A stretch of DNA of 64,000 nucleotides from contig OX596343.1 of assembly GCA_951394405.1 (NCBI GenBank), positions 2,232,001 through 2,296,000 on the forward strand, written 5' to 3'. Shown in pieces: positions 8,729 through 20,349 of the stretch. A model generated the notes under the pieces. The model did not search any database, was not told the DNA's origin, and was given only the letters and a program-made list of their open reading frames with translations. The translations under genes and the position numbers were made by a program. Within the stretch, counting starts at the first letter, position 1. Each line of letters begins with the position of its first letter. This stretch comes from Coprinellus micaceus (Eukaryota > Basidiomycota > Agaricomycetes > Agaricales > Psathyrellaceae).

Positions 8729-11378
8729 ATGCTCTCGCTCTTCGACCGCTCCTCCCGCACGGCAAAGTACTTGTTCTGGGGATGTCCAGGCACACCACCG
8801 CCTGTACCCTGGCACGAAAGCCAACGTCTACCAGAGGACGCAACTAGGGCGGGAGGGTCTGATTCGTCTCCTCCTATCGTCGCCGGCGCGGACACCATTA
8901 TCAAGCCATCAGTCATCACCGAGCAACTCCCTCCTGCTGAGCATCCGCTTCACGTAGGCCGCGAGGGAGACCCCGCACCACAAGAACAACTCACGGACCT
9001 TCGACTTGATTCCGCCAGAACCCCCATTTCCACAACAGCGCGTGAAATGTCGGGAGAACACTCTCGTCGGGTTCTATCCTTCTCCCCGTCGGTCATCGGC
9101 AACCCTCCGCCTGCACCCCTTCAAGTAGACAACTGTCAAGCCTGTCTCCGAGAGGACCTTGACGAACAGCATACCAGCGTCGATCCGCTTGGCTCACAAG
9201 CATGTCCGAATATAACCACATCATGTACGGCGCGTGTAGTCCGATTGTTGATTGTCTTGCTGAAGAATGATCTCGTTTCCTTAGTCCCTTCTCAGTTCGC
9301 ATCCTCGTCCACGGCACCAAGCTTAGCAGGGCCTTCTCAAGCAATCCAGCACTTGTTCGCAAACGCCTCAGATTTTACAATTGGCCAGTTCAATAGCTAC
9401 GTTTTCGGCCAGGCAGGAGGTATGGACCACTCTCCACAGTGTTCTAGCATTACAAAGTGAATTGAGACCTGACCTAGACCAGCAAATGCAATTGCCTGTG
9501 CAGTTGCTCCAAGCAGACCTTGCCCAGCGAAGCCTCTCACAACCCATTGGATATAACCGGGAAAACGGGGTCACCATCACCGACGCTCTTGGCGATAAGA
9601 TAGTCCTGCCACCTAGTATCATGCGTGAATTCTCAGTATGGATAGCTGTTATCTGCCTAGTCCCTGGTGCTAACACAACCGAAGGATGTTCACGACTTCA
9701 TGCTGAAGCATTTCCGCAACGGAAAGATAGGGGAGGATCGTGTGGCTGAGCACAGGTACTGTGTTGTATCCGCACGCTATGGGACCCTTGTCAATCCCGA
9801 CAATTGGGACCAGGTTTTAGGCTCAGGTGAGGGACTAATCATGTGCATGAAAGTTGAGAGGGTATGGGTAAGGTCAGTGAAAAACACTTGCCCCCAATGT
9901 GGCAAGACTAGACTTGGGATATCACGTGAAAGTGATGGTTGGGTGAAGTGGTAAGTGTCCCATTTCTGCTTCATCAGTTTTTGCTGTGCACTGAGCATTA
10001 TTTTGTGTAGTCGAAGATGTAACAAGTTGTTCCCATACTCAAGCAATAAGCGTGAAAGAGGTTTCAATCCTCCAGACAAAGACAAGGGGATTGGAACTTT
10101 CCAACATGTCCAGCAAACTTTTGTCCAAGTGGGCATTTTATACTTATAAATGAATGCTGCTAACAACTCTCCAGCGAGTATGTTGCTGCACCTCTTGATG
10201 TGCAAAGTGGAATTGCTGATCTGGCCCTTTCTTCACTCTCCAGCGGGTATGTTGCCATGCCCCTTGACCTGTCAGGTGGAACCACTGATCTGGCCCTTTC
10301 CTCACTCTCCAGTGGGTATGTTTCCATGCCTCTTGACGTGTCAGGTGGAATTGCTGATCTGGCCCTTTCCTCACTCTTCAGCCGGTATGTTGCCATGCCT
10401 CTTGACGTGTCAGGTGGAATTGCTGATCTGGCCCTTTCCTCACTCTTCAGCAGGTATGTTTCCATGCCTCTTGACATGTCAGGTGGAATTGCTGATCTGG
10501 CCCTTTCCTCACTCTCCAGGAGGTATGTTTCCATGCCTCTTGACGTGCCAGGTGGAATCACTGATCTGGCCTTTCCTCACTCTCCAGAATGTATGTTGCC
10601 ATGCCTCTTGATGTGTCAGGTGGAAGTGCTGATCTGGCCGCTTCCTCACTCTCCAGCCGGTATGTTTCCATGCCTCTTGACGTGTCAGGTGGAATCGCTG
10701 ATCTGGCCCTTTCCTCACTCTCCAGGGGGTATGTTTCCATGCCTCTTGATGTGCCAGGTGGAATTGCTGATCTGGCCCTTTCCTCACTCTCCAGTTGGTA
10801 TGTTTCCATGCCTCTTGACTTGCCAGGTGGAATTGCTGATCTGGCCCTTTCCTCACTCTCCAGCGGGTAAGTTGCCATGCCTCTTGATGTGCCAGGTGGA
10901 ATTGCTGATCTGGCCCTTTCCTTATTCTCCAGTGGGTAAGTTGCCATGCCTCTTGGTGTGTCAGGTGGAAATACTGATCTGGCCCTTTCCTCACTCTCCA
11001 GTTGGTATGTTGCTATGCCTCCTGATTCATGCAGCTGGACACTGACTTCATTCCTTTCTCAGCAAGTAAGTTATCATCCCTCTCAATTTCCCATTAGCTC
11101 CCACATGTGGATTCTCTGATTGTCCACTAACCCCTGTTCAGAAAGTAAGTCCTTCATTGTCCTAAACATCTATCTTCTGTACTTACCCTTTTACAGTGGG
11201 TATGTTATCACACATATATGTCAATACCACCCACATACTAAGTTGTTTATGGGTCTTGTCACTCCCCCTGTATTCAGGATGATGCCAAGAAGCAAGAAGA
11301 GTCAAGATGTGAGTACCTTTCCCTCCACACTGGCCCTCTTGCTAATTATCCTCACTCACAGTTGAAGAACTGCCATAG
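8729..11378 (+). CDS. Ubiquitin-like domain protein with C-terminal zinc ribbon and microexon chain
   Basis: An agaricomycete-type ubiquitin-like protein of unknown function. A long N-terminal region starts at ATG 8729. The conserved core reads NGVTITDALGDKIVLP, then MREFS joined across a phase-0 intron (9636-9684) to DVHDFMLKHF, and ends in a zinc ribbon: CPQC at about 9890 and CRRC formed across intron 9951-10010. Without further splicing the frame stops at 10147-10149. With a 46-nt intron 10129-10174 (GTGGGC donor, CTAAC branch point) it enters a chain of sixteen 3-nt exons, then exons 11278-11308 and 11362-11378, ending in a charged tail at TAG 11376-11378. No stop arises in that spliced path. 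There is an apparent +1 frameshift near 9409-9415 between GQFNSYVFG and RQEVWTT, so the copy may be broken, or the base may be a sequencing error. The core is well supported; joining of the microexons is inference. Confidence 0.55.
10175..11277 (+). repeat. Tandem array of intron-like units separated by 3-nt microexons
   Basis: Twelve near-identical units (11 of 66 nt, one of 65 nt) run from 10178 to 11001. Each begins GTATGT or GTAAGT, carries a CTGAT branch point and pyrimidine tract, and ends CTCTCCAG or CTTCAG. Exactly three bases separate one unit's AG from the next unit's GT, giving a 69-bp period. Four further units (58, 77, 51 and 78 nt; 11005-11277) have largely or wholly different interiors but keep the same AG-NNN-GTAAGT/GTATGT layout for the three triplets between them. 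Triplets in order: CGA CGG TGG CCG CAG GAG AAT CCG GGG TTG CGG TGG TTG CAA AAA TGG, encoding RRWPQENPGLRWLQKW if spliced. Coordinates and motifs are seen directly; splicing is inferred. Confidence 0.85.
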
Positions 11379-12165
11379 TGGGCCATCTCAACTTCAAGTA
11401 CAAGACTACCAGTGTATGAATAACAAGTCCTGGTATGTCTTGTACACAAGCTACCCTCTCTGATTGCTTATAACTGACCCAGTTCAGCAAGTGATCCTTG
11501 GAAGTTTGGTTGTTGGTGTGGACCTTGGGCATTGTAGTCATGGGTTTTGTTGTGTCTCTCCTTTCTTTCTATTTTTCTCAATATGTCCCTTTTCTGTGAC
11601 AGACAGTTGTCCATATCTTCCCACTTTCATGCAATCCAAACCTGTACTGCCTTCCATGACTCCTATTATTTATATCCACCCACATGTTGGCTTTGAAATG
11701 CACATGGACAAGAGTGGGAAATTTGAATTCAGGTCAGGACATCAGCTCTGTCGTGTCTTGTGAGAGGCCACTTGTCTGGTGATTTTAGTCCATGGTATAC
11801 ACTTGGCACTTGAGGCTGACACCCCAAACAAGGAGCAATGTCAATTTACATCGATGTCAGCATACAGCCTGAGTGTGGGAGAGGGTGTCAAGCGAGCATC
11901 AGCTTGAAGGGGAATCCATGAAGACTATGAGCGACTACTAAATCATAATGACTATGATGAGAGTCGCCATTGGATGAGTATCATCAGCCACAGGGACATT
12001 GCACAAACCGATCGGGATCATGAGATCCTGCCTCTTGATCCTGGTGTCGCCCTGTGCTGGGTAAAGACTATGTGACTTTGTGTATTCTGCAAAATAATAC
12101 AACCTGTATAGTGATATCAATCATGATGTGTCCGTAGCCAAGGCCCTATCCCATCCGTTGACTAA
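11379..12165. other. Spacer without a supported gene
   Basis: Holds one further plausible intron (GTATGT at 11433 to TTCAG at 11487), which suggests transcription may continue past the proposed stop of the ubiquitin-like gene. Open frames are short and I recognise no protein. The AT content is higher than in the flanking duplicated segments. Confidence 0.4.
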
Positions 12166-12169
12166 GTCA

Positions 12170-13650
12170 CTCTTTGAGGCCTTCCCCAAATACTCCTGCT
12201 GTCACCGGATCCCCCGCCAACAGGCTGAGACCCGTCACCCGATAGCCTGAACTTTGGTTGGGTTGTCTTGGGACGTGTCGAGTTGGATAGAACTCGGTAG
12301 CGACATGCAACGCTTCATCGTGCTGCGTCGGAAACTCGGGGATATTCTGTCGCTTCACCTCGAGACGAGGCTCCATTGGTCGGTGTGGTCATAATCTCCC
12401 TCGTCGTTGTCGTGGATTGGCGTCGCTATCATTGAAACCAACGCACCACCCCAATCGCAAAATCAAAACGGAGGACACCAGTCTACCTATCCTCGTAAAA
12501 CCGACATCGCTTAAATTGGGGGTTAAGTACCTCGATACCTGCGCGTAGACTCCACCCAGTGTCGATTGACCACACACGTCAATATTAAACGCTCCTCCTC
12601 CAGTCCCTCTCTCCTTCCCCAAGTCCCTCGGCTCCCCACCCCATCCCGCTCCCTTTATTTATTGCCCACTACCCTCCACTGACCTGCGCCACGCATCCGT
12701 TCGGACCGTTCCCCATCCTGCACGTCGAGTAGGGGGACGAGTGTGAACCTACCTCGTCCTTTCATCTGGTTTGGGGGCGACGGTTCTAGTGGGTCTCAAC
12801 GCCCTCTCGTCGAGTCCAATCCAGTCGAGGATCGAGATAAAGCGGATGAGTCTGGTGCTGCGGCGTGCGTGGGGGTAAGTAGTGGATGTCGACGTCGGTC
12901 CCGAGCGTCGAGCGCCGACGTTGAGTGGGAATCGAACAGGGGCACAGCAGTGTCGACCATGACACCCCCGTCGTCGCGGACTCGGGAGCCGCTGTGCGTG
13001 GTTGGGCGGCGTCCCCGTCTTAGCCGAGGTAGACGGGGCTCTGGCTCCCGTTAGCCCAGGTTCACATTTCCCAAGGCCTTGTGGTGTCGCAGGGCCGGCG
13101 TCGAGGGCGTTGAGCACTGCGAATGATATGCGACGACGAGCAGGCTCGGTATAACCACACACTGGATGTCGTATAGGTTCGAGGATGTGCTCACCGCCCA
13201 TTCATCTAACCCTCGCTCCTCTGGTCGTGGTCACCACCTTCGGCGCATATGGTCAAGCCATGCGGATTTCAGGGTCGCGCCCTGTGCTTAGCCGCCCAAC
13301 CCACCCTATCCTCCACCTGCACCTCCCCGAATACAGCCTTCACGACCACCTGGTGTTCCGACCGTGCCGCCCCACCATCGCTACCTCCTACCCAACTTCC
13401 ACCTCGCGTTAGAGGTAGAGCCTCCAAGATCCAGCACACGTTCGTGAGTTCGGCCTGGAGGTGGAGGTGAAAGAGGTTTAGGGCGGGGTGGTGTTTGGAA
13501 GGTGAGCGGGTGGGCATACAAGGGAAGCGGGTAGGATAATGGAATATTTGCGTCTTGGAAGACCACGAAGTAGCGGTGGATATTGGGGAGAGGGATCTAG
13601 CGGGAGGTAGGAGGCACGTCGAGGTTGTCGGTGCTGCAGGTCGATTCAAG
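12170..13650. repeat. Third, diverged and partial copy of the 9-kb segment
   Basis: 12250-12550 resembles the 5500-5780 block: TTGGTTGGGTTGTCTTGGGA matches TTGAGCTGGGTTGTCCTGAG, and both reach a GCTTAAATTG word. 13040-13120 resembles 260-330 and 14270-14340 (GTTAGCCCAGGTTCA and a following CTTGTGGTGTCGCAGGG-type run). The order indicates an older tandem copy lying just upstream of copy B. No gene is supported; the best open frames are short and not shared with the other copies. Confidence 0.5.
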
Positions 13651-15399
13651 GATGTATGTCGTTTAGGGTTGTCGAGCGTGGTGGTGAGCTAGGAGGCAAG
13701 GCTGAGTACACCGTGTTTCGTCGCTCGAGATGGGATATGTACCTCTTTGTCTCGATTTTCCCCATAGATCGCGGTCTCGGCGATCCAGCACCCAGATCGT
13801 CCCCGACATCCACCCACAACCCGTTCATCTTCCCCTGTCCGTATCGCACGCGAACTTGGGGGTACGACGTTCTCCTTCGCGCCGTCTCCCACCTCCACCT
13901 TCCCATCCCCAATCCTCCACTCGACAACCCCCTACGACAGGTCTTCTAGCCCTGGCGCTGGGGATCGACGAGAACGAGGTCCCCGAACGCAAGGGGGGCC
14001 GCTGATTTCTGTGGGTTGGGGTCGTGTTTGGATGGCGGGGGTCGGTGTCGAGATCGTCGGTGTGGGAGCTTGTGGGGGAGGGAAAGAGCCTGCTTGACGC
14101 GAGAGGAGGAAGGCTGGGGTGGCCCAGGTGAGAGGGGGAGCTGCGGCGGACGCGTTGACGCGCGTCGTGTTTGGCGGAGAGGATGGTAGCGTCCAGGCAT
14201 GATGGACGGGAGGAGGTCAATCTGGGCAGTGTTCGCGTCTCGCTCTCTGCAGACCATGTGCTCTCGCCCCCGCTATCCCCTGTTCAAGGCCTTGTGGCGT
14301 TGTAGGGCCGGTGTCAAAGGCGCCCGATATTGTGCACGATTGCGCGGGGTAGTGGTTGGAGGAGGCGGAGTGGAAGGCCCAGGATGCGCCGTTGGAAAGA
14401 AAGAGAGGGGAGGGACCGGGAGGGAAGGGGGTAAGTATCTGCGTTGGCGTTGCTTTCGAGGTCCAGCACACAATCTGGAGGCGAAGACAGATGCGAGATT
14501 TGGAGCAAGGTGGTGTTGGGGAAGGCGAGCGAGGAATGCGGGGTACGGTGGGTGAATATTCGTGTTTTTGGGGGAGCACGAAATCGATGTCGATATTGCG
14601 GGGGGAGGGACCCAGCGGGAGGTAGAAGGCACGTCAAGGCCATCGGCGGTGCGTGATGTATGCGGGAGCCCTGGCTCTTGTTTAGGACCGTCGGGCGTGG
14701 TGGTGAGCTGGACGGGCGAGGTAGAGAGATCTGCGTGAAAGGTCAATGTTCATGCCGTTTTCGTACCAACGGAAGACAATGCTCACCTTCCTCGCCGTCT
14801 CTAGATTTCATCGTTTGACCTCTTGGGCACGTCTTGAGTTTGATCATGTCCGTCCGTCCACCAGACTGTCTTACGCTTCAAATTGACTCTGCATCGTCGA
14901 AAGAGCGGTGTAGACCTGGAGGGAGGGAAGGGGTGCGCGGTGTGTCCTCCACCCCCACCTCCTCGGACATGACCTTCACGTCCACCCCGCGGCCCGACTC
15001 CGCCACTGCCTTCGCCCTGGCATTAGAGGGCTTCCGAGGTGCAGCAGACTTTCGTGAATTCGACCGGGGGTGAAGGCGAGATTTAGGGAAAGGTGGTGTT
15101 TGGGAAGGCGAGTGAGGGAGGCGGGGTAAGGTCGGATGAGATTCAAGCACGAAATTGCGCTTGATATTGGGGGAGAGGGATCCAGCGGAAGATGGGAGGC
15201 ATGGTCAGGCGATTGGTGGTGCAGGACGATTCTCTCGGATGGATGCTGAGGCCCTGGTTCTGTTTTAGGGTCATCGAGTGTGGTGGTGAACTGGGATGGA
15301 GAGGATAGATAGGCCTGCATGAAGGGTAAGCTTTCATGGCGGTTGCACATTACCGCAAGACAATCATCACCTTCCTCGTCGTCTCTCGACTTCAGCCTT

Positions 15400-16070
15400 G
15401 ACCTCTTGTGCACGTCTAAATCACGCACGTCCATCCGCCAGGACTGCCTTATGCCTCAAATGGACATCTGCATCGTCGGACACGCAGTGTACGCCAGGAG
15501 AGAGGGAAGGGAAGGCGCGATGTCGAAGGGTAGTAGATCTGGATTGGTTTCGTGAGGTGGATTTGCATAACGGCTCATCCGCTCGCGTTTTCGCACGAAC
15601 CGACGTCTCCTGGTCTTGATGTGCGTGAGAGACGAGTCCCGTTGATGAGGCGAGGGTGTATCTCGGGGAGAGATGCTCGTACTCGAAGCAGGGATTTATC
15701 GAGCCCGACAACCAAAGAGATCTCTCCCTACAGCTAGGAGGCATCGTCGAGCGAGGAAAACGACAGGAGACATTTTGCGAGGCAGAAGGTTGAGATGCAT
15801 AGTCCGGGCAGAGATATTTGGGTGCCTGCGGCCATTGCGAGCGATGACGAGCAGGTGCTGTAGAGGACGTTCAATGCTGAGCTCGACGTCGGGAACAGTG
15901 ACCGCCTGGATCGGGGTTATTAGCGGCTTCCTTCCCAGGCCGCACAACATCCAGCAGGCATGCCACCTCCTGGTTCGAACCACCATCTGACCACCAGGGT
16001 CGCTCGTCTCCGGCTTCATATCCGATATGCATGCTCATTGTTCTTGTCTCTCTCTATCTCAACCAAGCGA
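15400..16070. repeat. Dispersed module M, copy 3
   Basis: The copy B counterpart of 745-1440. The shared run includes GCCTGGATCGGGGTTA, CTTCCTTCCCAGGCC, a TTCGAACCACCATCTGACCA box and GATATGCATGCTCA. Short frames in both orientations differ from those in copy A, so no protein is called. Confidence 0.5.
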
Positions 16071-16499
16071 AATAGCCCGAATATAAACGAATATGGTATC
16101 CCAAGAACTCCAGAGGAACCGACCGTTCGGATGTACTCTCAATAATGTGTCGACTCCAAGCCCTTCAGCCGCGACAACAGATATCGCCAGAGCACCGCAA
16201 AAAATGCTTACGCACTCAGCCGTCGTGCCCATCGACCCAGCCACCTTCCAAAGTTCCCGACTCACCCTCGACGTCACCATCCACCTTCAACCTTCCCTGC
16301 GATTGCGGCTGTGGTGGGCGAGGGTGGGTGGGTTCGACGGGAGATGTAAGGTGGTACGCCGTTGAGGGCGAGGGCGCCGCGCTAGGCCGGGGAAATGGGT
16401 AGGACGGCGGTACGGGAGGGTAAAGCAGTTGGTGTGCCGTTGGACCTCGGTACAGCGACCTGAGGTCCCCTCGCTCCATACGATCGAGGTGCCTACGAG

Positions 16500-19400
16500 A
16501 CCCGAGGTAAGCACACACCCCTTCCTCGATACCCGAACGCGGATACGGACTCACCTTCCTGCGTAGGCATGGCTAGGCTCAGTTCATACGCGCCTGTCCG
16601 GCCCTCTCTTCGCACCTGCCTGCGGTGAACGTTGCGTTCATCGCTAGGGTTGATGACGTGTAAAGTATACTATCGATTTACTCATCTAATAAACAGGTTT
16701 CGATGTGATTTGTTTTTCCTTGCTTTTCTTGAGGACCTTGAGAGTGTGTATGAGTGGGGTGGGTAGCTCAGAGGCCGCCGGAGTGACGACGCGATAAAGG
16801 ATCACGTTGGGTAAGAACCGAGGGGGCGTACGAGGGGAGCGGGAGGGGACCTACCTCGAACCACGATGGGCTTCTGGAACGGATCCTTGAGTGGGGAAGG
16901 ACTATGAAGGGAAAGCGAAGGTGAGTACGCGGTTGAGTAGATGAGGAAAAGACGACTTACCTTTCGCATTTCTTTTCAGGTCTAGGAAACGAGATGCAAC
17001 GAATCTGAAAGCCTACCTTGGTGGGACGCGAACGGGTAAGTCAACGATTTTCTCAAGGAATCGAGTCGGGACTGACGCTCACTGTAGACCCGGTGGCTTT
17101 GAGCTGATCCATTGGCAATGCGACGCGGAGAGCCAGGGATAGCGAGTAGCAGGAGATACGAGTACGAACGAGGTGTGTACGTATTATCAGTGGCTGGGCG
17201 AATATGTGTATTCTAACTAAACGAATAGAAGGCCTCTTTTCCAGACGCGAACCAGACGCAACCAAAGGCGGACGGACGGATGCACTCGGCCTAGTGAACG
17301 CTAACACTGTAGAGGCATGACGTTGCCCACGAGGTCAGATGGAGCGAGGCAATGGTAAGTAACCAATACTCGATTGAAGCAAGTAGAACAGAATACTTAC
17401 TCGTCTCGTATTCCCACTGCGTCTTTTAGCCTCCCAGAGCCCCAAACGAAGTCCCAGCCCAAGCACCGACGCCGAACCCATCCCACGTACCGACATCGAG
17501 CCAGGGACGCGTTCGAGGGGGATCCCAGGACGAGGATGGGTTCCTCTAGCAGGGTCCTGCTACAGGAAAGAGTCGGTTAGTACCCAAGTTCACTCTATTA
17601 GTAGAGCTGCGGACGTGCTTACCCCGGCTACAGGCTTGATTCGATCCTCCAGAGGTTCGTCAACCTGTCGTCTTGTTAGCGCGGTTCGTTGGGGTCTAGG
17701 GAGCAAGGGTAAGTATGTCTTGAGGATATTTTACGAGCAACAGACTGACCTCGATGCCAGAAACTCGGCGTTGCGTTCGTTGAGAGATCTTTACGAAGGG
17801 CACTCGAAGACGGCAGTGTATATTGTTGAGGAAGTTGTAAGTTGGGATTTTCTACTACTCGTGAACCGATACTGACCAATCCCAGTCATCGACGTGGGCG
17901 CTTCAAGGTTACCCTTAGGTACCCGCGCAAGGTGCCAGGGTGTCGGAAACGTCAAAAACGAAATAGCCGTGCTAGGGAGGTTGAGCATTATGTTAGTGAT
18001 ATCTCTTTCACCCCTACACGTAATTTCGATTCACTAACCGACCTCGACATTAGATAAGAGGCTTCCGGCGTGTGGAACGCGCTGTGCAAGACCTAAGAAC
18101 GAGTACGCTATCCAATGTATCCAAATTCCCCGCGACTAACTCGTCTCGGTTCTAGTCCTTCTCATCATCGCTTTGGAGGCCCCCGCCGTTTGATCGGTGG
18201 TGCCTACCATCTTCCTCATTAGAACACCTTTCGCCGACTCGGTACATGTCTGCAACGACGTCCCGGATCTCTACGAAAGGCGTAGATGCCACAACAAATC
18301 TTCTCTCTTCTTTTGTAACCCGCGCGGCTTCTTCGACCTCCTTCTTCGTCGTCGTAACTGTGCGGCGCTTCGCTGCCCGATTGCACCCCTCCAACGAAGT
18401 AGCCACCGAGGGTCGGCGTAGATCGAGTGCGAGGCGGCGAGAAAGAAGAAAGCGTAAGTACCGAACCTAATGTCGATACCCAGAGACTTTACTGACCTCG
18501 TTATGTCCGTTTCTAGGTCTATATACCGTTAGTAGTTCGGTAGACTAAAGGTGGGTCACTGATCTGTCTTTAAAGTCGAACACCGTGACTGACCTACGGT
18601 TGCGTTGGACCCTCTAGAACCTATGCAAATCACTATAATCTATTCCGAGACTCGGAATGCTTCAAAAACGCATACGCCGGCGCCATTTTCGATCGACGTC
18701 TCCCTTCGCTCGGTGGGGAGGCTGACAGCGCTCCGGGAGTTAGGACGAAGCCATCTGTGAGTATCCCACCGCTACAGGACGAAACTCGATGCGCCTTTCT
18801 AATCGGCACATGTAGCGACCCAGATGTTGCGTAGGCCTTCCAAGCTGCCTCGGCGAACACCTCGGAAGTCTGAAGCGGGTAGCAAATAGCCAGTGGGTGA
18901 TCGCATTATCCATACGGCTCTCTACTTACGAATTTGAGTACAGGGATGCATTCGAGGTGCCAACTGCGGGTAGCGCTGGGTAAGGAAAGAAATGAGGGCC
19001 AGTATACCGACCTCGGTGAATGCATGGGGCGATCTACGGCAGTCCGGTGACTGGGGTAAGCATATCCCTTGCCTCGTACGCGAGCATCCGACTTACCTTT
19101 CACCTTGCAGCTTGTGGGTCGCGTTGGAGGGGCGTTGAACACCTCGAGCGCGGCAAGTGCGAAGTCTAGGCCAACGAACGAGTGAGTGCGCTATCAAGCC
19201 ATCTAACTTGCTTGTGAATTGACTGACCTCAGCTCCAGTGGTCTCTTTAATCGTCTCCCTCGAGAACCGCGCCACTTCTCAAGCCCTCCTCACCGTCGCC
19301 GTGCTCGTGACCCGATTCGCCGACCAATTTCACCTCCTCAGCGACGTTGAGGGTCGGCGTAGGGTCGAGTGCTAGGGGATGGACCAGCAAGCGCCGAAGC

Positions 19401-19620
19401 CAAGCGTCACGGTGTAGGCTGTCCTGATTTTCCGTTTTGGAACCGTGTGCCGATGTGAGGATCGGAGGCGGGTCTCGCTCTGTCTCGCTGGGTGGCCCCG
19501 GTGCTGCGAGTTACAAGTACTTGAGAGGGTAGGTTGAGTTGGAAGAGGTGGGGAATATACATATTAGTTGGATCTGTTGTTGCAATGATTTGTTCGCTGG
19601 GGCTCATAGGTGATCCAGGA
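16500..19620 (+). pseudogene. Decayed gene with many short introns, copy B
   Basis: Collinear with 2080-5060. Clear introns include GTAAGC near 16507 ending GCGTAG near 16566, GTGAGT near 16921 ending TTTTCAG near 16979, GTAAGT near 17711 ending GCCAG near 17760, and GTAAGT near 17837 ending CCCAG near 17885. One exon reads NSALRSLRDLYEGHSKTAVY (about 17764-17823) in an open frame; copy A has a related but altered version. Other exons carry stops. The family is not recognised. Confidence 0.5.
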
Positions 19621-19643
19621 TCCAGCAGATTAGCGTAGGGAGA

Positions 19644-20349
19644 GTAGTTCTCGAAGGCAGATGTAAATGGATGCCATACGAATGCGAGCACCCTTCCTTG
19701 CCATAGAGCTCCCCGACGATGCTGGCTCATGGCGTGATGGGCTGAACCTCCATTCATTATCGTATAGGATAAAATCCATAAGCATTGCTTTCGGAGGGTC
19801 ATCGTAATCATGATGAGCTCGTGACCATTGACATGGTAATATCGCAGTCATCGCCCTTGTTTCTACAGCGCCGTTTAATGCACGGCCTCACGACGTCCAT
19901 GTATAGAAAAGGATGAAAGAAAGAAACCCCTCGACCTTCCCTCGGCACGAGGGCTTATGTGCTCACACTAACTATTGAGGGGCCGTGGCAGACCTGGATT
20001 CCAGCTTGAGAGCTACGTTCCTCGGTCTCCTGGAGCTCTCCCCCCTCCTCTCCTCTTCCCCTCTCCAGTGTTTCTGTCCCTTCCATAACACGGGCTCCCC
20101 CCCTTACAGCACGACCTCGACTTGGGTCGTTGCCTTGAGCTGGGTTGTCCTGAGCCGCGTGGAGTTCGGTGAAAACGCGGTCATGGGTCGGTCGCAAGGC
20201 GTCGCGTTGCCCTCCGGAATCATGTTGGAACGTTCGTCGTGTTGACTTGGGCTCGAAGCCGGAACGCACCTCAAAGATGCTGTCGGTACATTCAGCAGTC
20301 CATCCTCGAAAAACCAATGTTGCTTAAATTGCGACTTGCCTAGATACAT
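19644..20349. repeat. Near-identical island shared by the two copies (B)
   Basis: Matches 5071-5776 at constant offset 14573. The right part (about 19968-20338) shows no difference by eye. Recent gene conversion or strong constraint would both explain it. Confidence 0.8.

Noticed and set aside
10150..11045. Long overlapping open frames on both strands (up to 281 aa) that look like a repeat protein
   Set aside because: The 69-bp period keeps several frames open at once, one unit has a 1-nt deletion, and the splice-signal layout continues into unrelated flanking units.
10175..11277. CRISPR-like array
   Set aside because: Repeat of 66 nt with 3-nt variable gaps in a fungal genome; no spacers of useful length and no cas genes.
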